A stretch of DNA of 64,000 nucleotides from Collybiopsis luxurians FD-317 M1. Taxonomy: Eukaryota; Basidiomycota; Agaricomycetes; Agaricales; Omphalotaceae. Of this stretch, positions 12,801 through 23,919 are shown one piece after another. The DNA lies in contig KN834759.1 of assembly GCA_000827265.1 (NCBI GenBank), forward strand, positions 849,666 to 913,665, read 5' to 3'. The first letter of the stretch is position 1. Each line of letters starts with the position of its first letter. The notes under the pieces were generated by a model, which was not told the origin of the DNA, did not search any database, and worked only from the letters and a program-made list of their open reading frames with translations. The translations under genes and the position numbers were made by a program.

Positions 12801-15133
12801 GCTTATCAAAAGTCAGGCAGATATAATGAAGCCTTTCAACTGGCAGAATCATTGCCTGACATCTCCAGAAGAGTTCTAGGAAGAGAGCACCCACATACAC
12901 TGTCAAGCCTTCAACAACTTGCTGCATTATATGGCCACATAGGAAGAGTGAATGAAGCCCTAAACATTGCAGAACCTTTAATAGATAATGCTAAGACAGT
13001 TCTGGGAGCAAAACATCCAGACACTTTATTATGCATTCAACATTTGGGGTGGGTTTACAATCTGTTAGGCAGATATGATGAAGCATTGAGATTACAGGAG
13101 CCCCTAGCCGACCTCACTGAAAGGATACAGGGAGCCTCGCATCCATGTACCTTGTCCTGTATTCATAACCTAATTGTTACATATGGCAGACTTGGTAGAT
13201 ATCATGATGCTTTAAACCATGGAAAACAAGTGAAAGATCTAGCCCAGACAGCATTGGGGGCAGAACATCCAGACACCTTGTCCTATATTCAAAGTATGGG
13301 ATGGATATATGTGAAGATGGGAAGACATGAGGAGGCACTGAAGCTGGGAGAATACTTGGTAGATATTTCCAGCAAAGTGCTTGAAGCTGAACATCCAAGT
13401 ACCTTGATCCACATTCATAATTTGGCCTGGACATATGGATCAACATGATGAAGCCCTCAAGCTTGGGGAAGTTTTGGTTGATATTTCCAAGAGAGTTCTT
13501 GGAGCAGAACATCCAGACACTTTATCCTACATGCAAAATTTGGGAATAACATATCGAGAATTAGGCAGGCACAATGATGCTCTAAAGCTGCGGGAACTTT
13601 TGGTGACTGTCTCAAAGAGAGTTATTGGAGCAGATCATCCAGACACCTTATCCTGCATGCAGAATTTTGGATGGACATATGGAAAACTAGGTAGACATGC
13701 AGAGGCTTTGGAAGTTCAGGAATTAACAGTGAATATCTCCCAGAGAGTTCATGGAGAAGATCATCCAAACACCTTATCCCACATTCAAAATTTGGGATGG
13801 ACATATAGGAAACTAGACAGACATATTGAGGCTCTGAAGTTGCAAAAATCTTTGGTGAATATCTCAAAGAGAGTTATTAGTATAAACCATCCAGAAACTT
13901 TAGCCCACTTTCAAAATTTGTCATGGACATATGGGAAACTAGGCAGACATGCAGAGGCTGCAGAAGCTGAGGAATCTATGGTGAATATCTCCAAAAGAGT
14001 GCTTGGAGAAGATCATCCAGACACCTTATCGCGCATTCAAACTTTGGGATGGAGATATGTGAAACTGGGCAGATATGCCGAGGCTTTGAAAATTCAGGAA
14101 CCTATAGTGAATATTTCCAAGGAAAGATCACCCAAACACATTATTTTACATGCAAAATTTGGCCATAACATATGGAGAACTAGGCAGGTATCATGAAGCT
14201 CTGAAGCTAAATGAACCTTTAGTGAATGTCTCAAAGAGGGTGCTTGGCACAGACCATCCGGAAACCTTATCCTGCATTTCTAATTTAGCCTTCATATATA
14301 GAAAGCTAGGCAAATATAATGAGGGCTTAAAATTGCTGGAACCTTCTGTTGATTTATCCCGGAAAGCCCTTGGTACAGAGCATCAAGCCACCCTTTTTTG
14401 CATTGAGAATTTATGGTGGATATATAGTGAACTTGGCAGACTTGGAGAGGCATTGCTCCTTCAGAAAGCTCTGGTTCAAACATCTGGTCGAATCTTAGGA
14501 ATAGGCAATCCTCTCATGTTATCTAGAATGCAAGATTTAGCATTGACCTACACCAGGATGGGCCACCATAACAATGCATTGTCACTTCAGCACCCTCTTT
14601 CCAACATTTACAAAAAGCTTTTAGGTGATAATCATCCTGATACCCTTCATTGTATTCAACTGCTTGCATGGATCTGTGCCCAAGTAGGTCAACACTCTAA
14701 AGCACTCTCTCTTCAAGAGCCAATTCTTCAATCCTTCAGAGAAATTCTGGGCACAGAACATCCTTCTGTGCTCGACCAGATACAGCATTTATCAGAAACA
14801 TATTATCAACTTAATAGATACGATGATGCAATGACCCTCCAGAAGCCTCTGTTCGAGGTTTCTCAAAGGATTAATGGGGACAAGCATCCTGATACCGTTC
14901 GTCGCATGTATAATCTTGGACAAACTCTTTATCAGCTAGGCAATCACACTGAAGCCCTCCCATTCCTAGACGCCGCTGCCAAAATGGCCAAGCAGGTATT
15001 GGGTGACGACCATTCAGATGCTAAAAGATTTGGTCAATATTTAGCTGCTATACAAGAACAACTGTTAAAGAGAGAGAAAGCAAAGTCTTCATTGAATGCT
15101 ATTTTCAAACTGTTTTGGAAAACAAAAACATAA
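9865..15133 (+). pseudogene. NB-ARC/TPR NLR-like gene, broken copy
   Basis: A close relative of the intact gene at 45.5-48.6 kb, carrying multiple lesions. The first exon (GNPTFIVADTITYTKNED) aligns with the start of the intact copy, but the start codon position holds ATA (9865-9867). The equivalent of its second exon (MGPRQLLVTF...) is not found. The NTPase exon carries the P-loop GLGGAGKTQCALEFI (about 10166-10210). An intron near 10229-10279 leads to EEWIILLDNADNPN (Walker B) and ILTSRNPGL. A 1-nt frameshift near 10881-10888 precedes YENIPRVLFQ, then IHPLVHQWI. An 832-bp insertion interrupts the first TPR. About 20 TPR units of 42 residues follow, of the type AEHPDTLSCMQNLGWTYGKL, with short frame-shifting deletions near 13437 and 14120. 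Function in the family: nucleotide-switch sensor, proposed in non-self or heterokaryon recognition. Confidence 0.85.
11371..12202. mobile_element. AT-rich 832-bp insertion inside the TPR region
   Basis: Coding resemblance stops at EPIV near 11366 and resumes at MLEEMKQMLGAEYLNTLL near 12220. The intervening 832 bp has no open frame, is AT-rich, and is flanked by a CAGG direct repeat (11367-11370 and 12199-12202) that could be a 4-bp target duplication. It contains runs of TTGACTC/GACTCATTTTGAGTC-type motifs. No terminal inverted repeat or TG...CA ends were found, so the element class is unknown. An overgrown intron was considered: GT/AG dinucleotides exist at the edges, but splicing them gives an immediate TGA. 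Confidence 0.4.
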
Positions 15134-16326
15134 AACTCAAGTAAGCCACAGTTGTACTATAACTTTGTTAACCTATACATACATCATTTTAGTGATCATC
15201 GGGGTGCTTGTTGTCTGCTTAAAGAGGACTACAAATTTCTCCGTTTTTTGTCTCGGTTGTTGCCAATGTTTCTAGACTTTATCCACAACTTCCGCCAAGA
15301 GTAAAATCTACGTCTATTTCCAATGGTCCCCTTACCATTCCTATCCCGGCCGTTTGTAGTATTGATTCCTCAACATGATTTGTCTTATTACAGTGCCAAT
15401 CTTGCAATAAATATTGTAACAATCACGGACTATACTTACTGCAGCTTTTTTCCTAGTCCCAGTAAGACCTTAGACCCGGCTCGTGGTAAGTACTCCGATT
15501 CTCCTGAACTCATTCTCTCCCATTCTCTCTCTGAGATTTGGTATTTCCAGCTCAAACGATCCGCCGATCATCGAACAGAGGCTCAAACATTCAGCTTTAG
15601 GCTATATCTCCCGATTATCGTAGTACCTCATTCTCTCGTACGCCACCGCAGCGGCGGCCAGCTTCGTCGGTTTCCGTCTGGCTACGATCTTCGTTTGTGT
15701 TTCTCCCTCCCAAGACGGAAGCGGAAACAACCTTTTCTTCAACGAAATTCAACACTATCTGGGCGAGCTAAACCTCGAATCCTTCCACCACATCAGCTTC
15801 CCCGCCACCAGTTTTATCAAACTGTATGCAGAATTGTGCAATTCAGAAATGCTACTGAATATATATAGTGTTTATACCACTAAACTTTGTATTTCCTTCG
15901 ACTATGGTTGCTCAGACTCCAAGTATTTTGACTACTGTCTGGCCAACCTCTCTAGCAATGAACTCAGACACCATTGAATTCACACTTAGTAAATATCCAA
16001 GTAAGTACATCAGCCTTCGTTCATCCTTTGATATTTATTCGAAATCGCGCCTTCTGCAAATAATATACATATGCTACATGCGTTATAACAATCAAAAAAT
16101 TACCTATGCAAAGAACATGGACATTTCAACAATACCGTTTACAAAAAAAAAAAATCGAAAACAAACGAACAAAAACAAAACGAGAACGAAACAAAGATCA
16201 AAAAGATAAAACTAATAGTACAACGTACGACAGCAACAGCACGAACCAACAAACCAAGATCGTTTGCTACCTCCTTTCCTCCGCTGCCTATTGTTCGACA
16301 CCACCCAATACGGTCAGACCACGCAT
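15134..16326. other. Intergenic stretch with undecided coding potential
   Basis: An open plus-strand frame (15323-15868) lacks motifs. An alternative plus-strand frame at 15645-15850 looks protein-like (SQDGSGNNLFFNEIQHYLGE), but no start, donor or family could be assigned. From 16140 the sequence is A-rich and non-coding up to the stop of the FHA gene. Confidence 0.35.
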
Positions 16327-19300
16327 TCAACTAAACGCCAACGCAGTCCAAGCAGCGACAGCTCCAATCGTAATCGCAGCCGCAGTCTTGACAACAGTCG
16401 TACCCACTCGCCGTGCCCGGCCATGACGCATCCGCCCAAGGCGGCCCACCACCATCTCATCTCTCCTTCGTCGCGCGCGTTTGGAAGAAGGAACGAGTAT
16501 GCCATCGGGAGTATCTTCAACAGTGCTGGACGACGACGGGGATGTGGACGAGGAACCGCTTCCCTCTGTCTGTGTCTCGCCTTCACCCGCAGTCAGAGTC
16601 TCACAACCATCATCGTCATCACTGCGTTTTCGCTTCAAAGTCTGTACCTAAAAACACAAGAAATCAGCCAACGTTCGTACCCACACAAGGTTAAAACCAC
16701 CATCGCGAAACATCCACATACCTGCTCAAGTTGCTCCTCAACCTCCTTCCTCATCGTCACAATCGCTTCCAACTCACTCTCCGCTTGCGCACGAGCAGCT
16801 CGAAGAGCTCCAAGTTCCGCCGTAGACTCTTCTTGAATCTTGGCGACTTCTATAAACAAACCAGAGGAAAATAACGACAACCGTTAGCTGTTAAAAGAAC
16901 GCTATACGAAAACGAGATCATACCATGAATCATCCCCTGCAACTCCAAAGTCTTCCCGGTCTTCAAAAGTTTCATCTCCTGATCGTTCAACGTGATTCGT
17001 AAAGTCAGCGCCTTGATATCGGCTTCTGCCTCATTCAAAGCTTCACGACATGATGTGATGTCCGCCTTCAAGGCAGCAGTGGCATCGCTATCACTCGCGC
17101 TCCTCGCCCGCGCCTGCGGCTCCACCTCCATCTTCCACTCCCCCCAAACCCTCTCCAATCTGCCAACCTCCTCCCTCAACCCCTTCATCTCCCCCTTCAT
17201 CCCCTCATCCCGCTTCCCCCGCTGCTCCAACTCACTCGCCAACCCCTCCACCTCCCTCCTCACCTCCCCCACCTCCCCCTTAACCCCCTCTACGTCCCCC
17301 TGNNNNNNNNNNNNNNNNNNNNNNNNNNNNNNNNNNNNNNNNNNNNNNNNNNNNNNNNNNNNNNNNNNNNNNNNNNNNNNNNNNNNNNNNNNNNNNNNNN
17401 NNNNNNNNNNNNNNNNNNNNNNNNNNNNNNNNNNNNNNNNNNNNNNNNNNNNNNNNNNNNNNNNNNNNNNNNNNNNNNNNNNNNNNNNNNNNNNNNNNNN
17501 NNNNNNNNNNNNNNNNNNNNNNNNNNNNNNNNNCCTCCCTCCTCACCTCCCCCACCTCCCCCTTAACCCCCTCTACGTCCCCCTGCACACCCCCCACCTC
17601 ATCCCTCAACACCCCCATCTCCCCATGCAAACTCTCATAATCATCTTTCACATAATCCACATCCGTCCTCAACACATCCACATCCATCCTCCACCCCTCC
17701 ACATCCGCCCTCACCCCATCCACCTCCCCCCGCACAATCCCATCCACTTCCCCCCTCACCCCATCCACCTCACTCCGCACCCCATCAATATCCATCCGCA
17801 AAAGATCCATCTCATTCCTCGTCTCATCCAAATCACCCCTCACGCCGTCGATATCGCTCCTCATGCCGTCGACATCCGCTCGCATCACTTCAACGTCCCC
17901 CGTCACCTTGTCCGTCAAGGTCGAGTGAGACCCGAGACTGGCACTCAACTCGTCGAGGACAGCCTGCATGTCTGAAACCTTGGACGAGAGCTCGGTGAGA
18001 CGATCAAGCTTGGAATTCATAGTGGACACGTTGCCATTGAATCGAGCCTTGTATTTACGCTGGTGAGCTTGGACGTTGGTGATGGTGTTCTATGTAGGTT
18101 GAGGAGGAACGAAAAAAGGGGGAGAAGAAAGAAGGTAGGGATAGGATAAAATTAGATACAACACCTCCGAGAAAGAAAAATTCAGATTACCGACCTTTAC
18201 CTTCACCAACTCATCATCAATCTCCCTCAGCCTCTTCTCATTAGCCGCCTTGAGCGCCTCGAAAACCTCCTCGGTAATACCACCACCGACGCCGCTGGCA
18301 GAAGAAACCTGATCGGCACCAACAGCGTGAGGACGAGCTTGCGCATTAGTACCGTCACCCGCCGTTGAGCCCCAACCAGTTTCCAAAGACGGTGCACTGA
18401 ATCGTTCCTAACACATAAAACAAATTCACTATTAGCAACGGGATCACACGGCAACGAAAAGAACTCTCGATAACCCACCTTGAAAGAAGATAACGCCGCG
18501 CGTATATCCGCCAACCTCGCCGCTCCAGGAAGCTGGAACGCACTCTGCTGATTCATATTCGCGTTACCTGTGGGTCTAGGCCTAGCACCGACAACAGCAG
18601 GCATAGGTTCATCCTCCTGCGGAATCAAATCAACGTCCAATGAGCACGAGCAGAACAACGTCAGAAAAACCACCCACTGCATCATCAACACAATGAACCT
18701 CGTCAAACGCCCTTTCATCCGCCAGCTCCAAAGGTTCTTCTTCATTACCCTCCATATCCACAATCGCAATATCCAAAGGATCAGCAAACAAGTCTATCGT
18801 CGTGTCGTCATCACGAGCTGCGCCGGGCGGAGCAACAGAGACAGACTCTACTGCATCTGCCGGACGATCACTGATCTCTCGCCCTTGCCCTTGCCCTGGT
18901 CCTTGCTGCGGGTCAGACTTGGACCCCGAACCTCCCTCAGCTGGGACGAGCTGTTCACCGGAAAGACCGATAGCAGTGATTTCGATCAACCCATCTTCCT
19001 CTTCGGCATGACCCGCGAAAGGGCTTTCCTCCTCAGAACCAGCAGTAGCAGCAGCGGACGAGGTCGACTGCAAAGAAGAAGAAATTAAAGAAACAACGGC
19101 AGCGGCAGAGCTCGAAGGGACTGGGTCGACCGGCTGGACCAACGCCGAAGGCAAGGAAGAAGAAGACGCCTCGCCATTTGCCGGAGGATGCAGAATGTCA
19201 ACAAGATTCATGGAAGACAAAGAAGTTTGATGAGCCGCCGTCTCCCTGTTCTTGTCAGGAGGTGAGAACATAAAAAGGTCAAGCCCGATGGGAGAAAAGC

Positions 19301-20537
19301 GGGCTGGGCTTCCAGCATTGGACGTGGTGGCAGCCGGAGGAGGAGAAGAGGGTAGGTTCCTTGAAGATGATGATCGCGGCGATGGCGTCGCCAAGTCCAT
19401 GGGAGAGTTGGACCTGGACCTGGACCTAGAAGGTCCGAAGCGGGTACGCGCGCTTTTCCTCCTTGTAAGACGCTCAAGGAAGCTGGACTTATTCTGCAAA
19501 ACAGGTGAACCCAAGTCTTCAACGGTATCTCTAGGACTACCAAAATCGAATATATCCTTGAACATATCGTGTCCATTCATCGAACCATCATCATCATCGA
19601 CATTGATGTGAGATGTCAAAGACGGCAGGGCGACGGGATCCCGATTGGCTTGAGGCGCTGGAAGGAATGAGCTAGAGCCAAAGGAAAACATACACAGATA
19701 TGCGTACCTTCAGATGGCAGAATGAGACTTCGAATAGCACGATTGACACTCGGCACAACAGCAGAGGCCCGAGGAGGCGGCGATATTTCGACAATATCAG
19801 ACTCATGGTCCGATGAACCAGACGGTGAAACATTGTCTTCTGAAGATGACTCTGATTGAGAGGAATCATCTTCTGAGGTGTTGCTAAGTCGCAGGCCATA
19901 CCGACCAGAGGTAGGAATAGGTTTGATAGGAGATGTGGAGGTGGGAGTTTGATGGATCAGTTCTACTCGGGCGACTATGGGTCGGACGACTTCGTTGTTC
20001 CTGCCCACGGATTTGCCAAAGGTGACAACGTCGCCGTTATGTACCTGAACAGGACTCTCGGTAGAGATCACTCTGGCAGTGAGTTCATTGGATTGCCGAA
20101 TAAACGTGCCATGATGAGACGACGTATCGGCAAGATAAAGCTAAGGATCTTTATCAGCACATTGAGCGATGAGACAAGTCCAACGACGTACGGATCCAGA
20201 ATCTGAGAATGTAAACTTTGCATGACTCCTGCTAACTACAGGACAGCGAAACATGGCCTTTGTACTGTCGGTTTCAAAGGTTGCTGCGCCAGGAGGCTTG
20301 CGCCCGACCACGACGGTGTTGGCGTTGATCTTGCGGAACATCATACGGTATGCAGGCTCACTTCCATTCTTCTCGATGTGTAAAGCAAAAGCTAAAGAGT
20401 GACATATGATGAGTTATCTGTACCACGAGGCTAAAGCGCAATGCCCTCATACCAGTTACCGAATTGACAGAGGGGTGTGCAGCCCGAGGCCGGATGGTAT
20501 TGACACCCAGGAACTGGATGTCGTCGTCGAGCATCAT
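16327..20537 (-). CDS. SLMAP/PRO45-like FHA, coiled-coil, tail-anchored STRIPAK protein
   Basis: Domain order identifies a fungal SLMAP homologue (PRO45 in Sordaria, HAM-4 in Neurospora, Far9/Far10 in yeast), which anchors the STRIPAK phosphatase complex to ER, nuclear envelope or mitochondria. The ATG at 20537 (MMLDDDIQFLGVNTI) starts the N-terminal FHA domain: TVVVGRK, then VSRSHAKFTF and a split exon DTSSHHGTFIRQS. Next comes a long disordered Ser/Pro/Gly-rich middle (19.9-18.6 kb), then a coiled coil with many VDGVRSDIDGVRG-like units (18.0-16.85 kb). A basic KRARRRRDE stretch and the C-terminal hydrophobic tail TVVKTAAAITIGAVAAWTAL look like a tail anchor. At least seven introns are needed. 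A 231-bp N run (17303-17533) interrupts the coiled coil but is probably artificial. The family call rests on architecture. Confidence 0.82.
17303..17533. other. Assembly gap (231 N) in the coiled-coil coding region
   Basis: The 52 bases on the left (17251-17302) are identical to the 52 bases on the right (17534-17585). Overlapping the two copies restores one continuous reading frame (GGVQGDVEGVKGEVGEVRRE followed by VEGLASELEQ). The gap therefore most likely joins two contig ends that actually overlap. Confidence 0.9.
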
Positions 20538-21239
20538 GGGGAGCTAATCGAGTGAGTACGATGAGAAACTGAGAGATAATATTGGGAAAAGGTGTGGCGA
20601 TGGTAAGGTGAAGAGGCAAGGAGGGATAAGCGGGACCGACCTTTTATATACGGTCTTTGGCGGCCCGCCGAATCATGTCATCATGACTTGACCCCTTTTA
20701 CCGCCTCAATGGCAACAGCTAGTAGCATCATAAACCACTGGATCTCAGTGCTCAATAGTACTCGGTTCGTTGAATACAAAATTTCATCTTTTCTTTGGTC
20801 CGATATACATCGCAAGACATCCACTGAGCAGACCTCTTACCCCCGCAATCAATTCCGTAAATCGGGTCAAAGCGTACTCGAGCTAGACAAGAATTCAGAA
20901 AGACGAGTTATTCATAAGCAATCGCAGGAATAAATACATGATCATCGACTTATTTAACGTTACGAAAGGAGAATTCAAGCGGATGACTCGACAAGGGGCG
21001 TACCGGCAAAAGACAACCAACAGCGAAGAAAGCAAAAAATGAAGCACGAAGCATGAAGTATAGCATCACGTAGAGTAGGGTAGAGTCAAATCAAAAGGGG
21101 GGGGGGCACGGACGGGTCTAGGGTCTGGGTGGGCAGGTAGAACATCAAGTGGGGAAAATAACATACAAAGCAAATGGGCCCGTAAAATACGTCGAGAAAA
21201 AACATCATTCAAACGAACTACCTACTCAACTCCCCCAAC
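20538..21239. other. Intergenic between the FHA gene and the membrane-protein gene
   Basis: Holds the promoter side of the FHA gene (TTTTATATACGG near 20640) and the 3' side of the next gene. It includes a run of ten G at about 21099-21108. No coding region seen. Confidence 0.5.
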
Positions 21240-22618
21240 CTAAATCGCACCTATAGGCCCACGAGGCGTCACAGGCGAATACGCAGGCGGAGGTCTCGGC
21301 GTAAGCGGAGTCGTCGTTCCAGCCGTTCTTGGCGTTCGAAGAGGGATAGGCGCAGATGAGAATCCAGCCCCGACAGGCCCCGCACTGAGCGGCGGAGCCG
21401 TACCCAAGTTCGAAGGGGTCCGTGGGGTGTGCGGGGTAATAGGCGGAATCACAGGTGCATTCTGCGAATGAACATCATTATCAATACCAGACTCGACCAG
21501 CACTCCAGTGGAAAGAGAAAAACAACTCACGTGAAACCCACTATGTCCATATCCATGACTTTCCGCAATGATCTGCAACCCAGGAGAAGCCCTCGACCTA
21601 AACTGTTTCGCAGGTGCCGTAGGCAGCTCAGGATTCGAATGCGAGCTCGTCATAGATCCGCCGCTACCAATAACAGCAGCAGACCCCGCACTCCTCGACC
21701 CATTCTTGGACTGCGAACCATGAATCAAGCTTCCCCAATGCCGTTTCCCCTTCGAAACCATACTCATAGACGGCTCAGCACCCGCACTCCTCGGCTTCTT
21801 CACAGCCGACGAAGAAGACGAAGACGAAGGCGCATGATACCCATGCCCACCTATCGACCTCCCATACCCTCCACCCCCAAACCCAGGCGCACTCATCGGC
21901 TGATGATGCCTCCCAAACTCCTCCGTCCCAGAATGACTCCCACCAGACTTGATACTCCTCAACCTCGAACTCCACGAACTACTCCCTCCACCGCCACCAC
22001 TACTAAACCCCTTCCCAGGAAGCGGAGCACTCGACGGATCGTATCTCGCCTCCCACGCAGGACCATGGACCTGGTTCTTTTCTACAGACAGATACTTTTC
22101 ATCGTCAGAGTCGTCGGAATCGCCTTCTTCCTCGTCCCTTCGACGACTACGCGTGTTGTATCCGAGAGCGGGGATGACAAAGTTTGTAGAGAGCGTAGCG
22201 TTCACACGGTGTACTCGAGCGCGTCGGACAAAGTAGTAGATCCCAGCGCAGAGGAGCAGGACAAGGACTGAGGGGGAGCGTTAGAGCGCACTTGGGGGTT
22301 GGAAAAGAAGAAACTAGATAACCTACCGACAGTGATGACAATGGCAGCGATAGCACCTCCGGAAAGCTTATCATGACAAACAGTTTTACCATCGGCATTG
22401 GTAGTGCAAACCTTTGCCGCAGCAGCGCGTTCCACAGAGTACGGAGAAAGTGCCCATAGGACCAAGAACAGCCACGCCTGACGGTAAAGAGCTAACCAAA
22501 ACGGATCCTCAGCCTCAACAAAGATCCGAAAAGCAAGAAACAAACGAATCAACTCACTTTCCGAATGACCAAAACCAAAGCTACCACCCCTCAAAAGTTG
22601 AATTCCTTTCATAGCCAT
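21240..22618 (-). CDS. Single-pass membrane protein with disordered cytosolic tail
   Basis: No known family recognised. Exon 1 starts at ATG 22618 (MAMKGIQLLRGGSFGFGHSE). A GTGAGT intron leads to a hydrophobic stretch AWLFLVLWALSPYSVERAAA, which may be a signal peptide or anchor. A short lumenal piece with two Cys (KVCTTNADGKTVCHD) follows. A transmembrane helix is split by an intron: SGGAIAAIVITV, then LVLLLCAGIYYFVRRARVHR. About 320 residues of Gly/Ser- and Pro/Thr-rich sequence follow, with acidic EEEGDSDDSDDE, Gly-rich and TPRTP-like repeats, ending in TPRGPIGAI at 21240. A small extracellular loop, one helix and a long low-complexity tail suggest a fungal wall-sensor-like or adaptor protein, but this is inference only. 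Confidence 0.72.
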
Positions 22619-23919
22619 TGTTGCCTCGATTTGTTATATAACCTTTCTCAATCTGAAAAATTTAATAGTTGGATGTTGTCGACCAGCGAAAAAAATATCA
22701 GAGATTTGAGGTTAACCGCACAGCAGTATAGGGCTCCAAGTCACCAGGACTTGTAAAGAGGGAGGGAGATTTCACTGTCAAAGTGAAAGACGGGAACGAG
22801 GGGAGAAATCCAAAACCCAATCATGATTCCGGTCGCGAGTTTTTATATGCCCAGCTGGGTTCAGGGTTTGGGGGGGGGGGGGCCGGAGTCTGAACAGCCT
22901 TCGCCTAATGAATTTATGCGCTGCGTATCAGTTACCCCCGACGCCGCCCGCCATCAACAATTTGAAACGAGGTTCTTGGAGCCTTGCACTGCACAAGGGA
23001 ACGCCAACGCAGCTTTGAGAATCAAGAAGAGAATGCAATGTGCATGAGGTGGAGCGTTAACGTTAATAACGTTGTGGCGTTTAGCTTTTAGAAGTACTTT
23101 CCAGTTCAAGACTTTGATTACGGTATGGATTCTTAAAATCCGAACTTTCTCCTTCCCTCCTTGAATTCCACTTCGACCTCCCAAAACACCTTCTTACCTT
23201 CTTTAACAACTCCCAAGACGAAAAAGTCGAAACCAACCAACCTCCAAGTTATCCCCGCATCGCACACAACAAAAAAACCCTCACTCGAAATCAAAGCAAT
23301 AAGCAACAGTATAATCTGTATCGTGCAAAGTACAATAATATCGTATATATGTATGTATGTCTGTATAGAGTACCTTCAATATGAGGGGAGAGGTAATGCG
23401 CGCGTGTGTGTCTATAGATGTACCTAGCTAGCTACCAAGTAGCACTGTGCATGAATCGACCAATTAAATAAAACCCCAAACACGACAAAAAAAAGGATTT
23501 CGGAACAGCCTGAGAGTGCAGAAAAGACAGACAAAAAGTAAGTATGTAAGCAGTAATCGGTTATCAGTTATCAGTAATCGACTTGAACACCAAGAGTTTT
23601 AAAAAAAGCCCCAAAATGAACAGAGAAAGAGAAAGGACGAGCGCAAGTAGATTTACGCAACAAGAGAGAGGGAGAGGGAAGGGAATGGAGAGGAAGAGTG
23701 AGAGTGAAGGGGAAAGGGATCAAGAAAGAACCGTCAACAAATATCAAAGTCCGTTCGCCCATTCGTTCATTCGTTCGATGCCGGTATTGAAGCCAAGTGG
23801 TGGGAAGGGGGAAGACGGGTATGTAATAGAAAGAGTGCGAACCTCCCAAGCGAGAGAGTCAATAGATACTTATTCATGTACATCTTTTGTTTTCAAACCA
23901 AGTCTTTCCCACTTGAACC
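22619..23919. other. Intergenic between the membrane-protein gene and KRE6/SKN1
   Basis: No supported gene. Contains a run of twelve G (about 22871-22882), purine-rich GAGAGAGGGAGAGG tracts around 23660-23700 and short tandem repeats (TATGTATGTATG near 23348). Confidence 0.5.

Noticed and set aside
15323..15868. 181-codon plus-strand open frame
   Set aside because: No motif or splice-linked continuation; another overlapping frame looks equally protein-like.
21429..22271. 280-codon Arg/Pro-rich plus-strand frame
   Set aside because: Antisense shadow of the Gly/Ser-rich tail of the membrane-protein gene.
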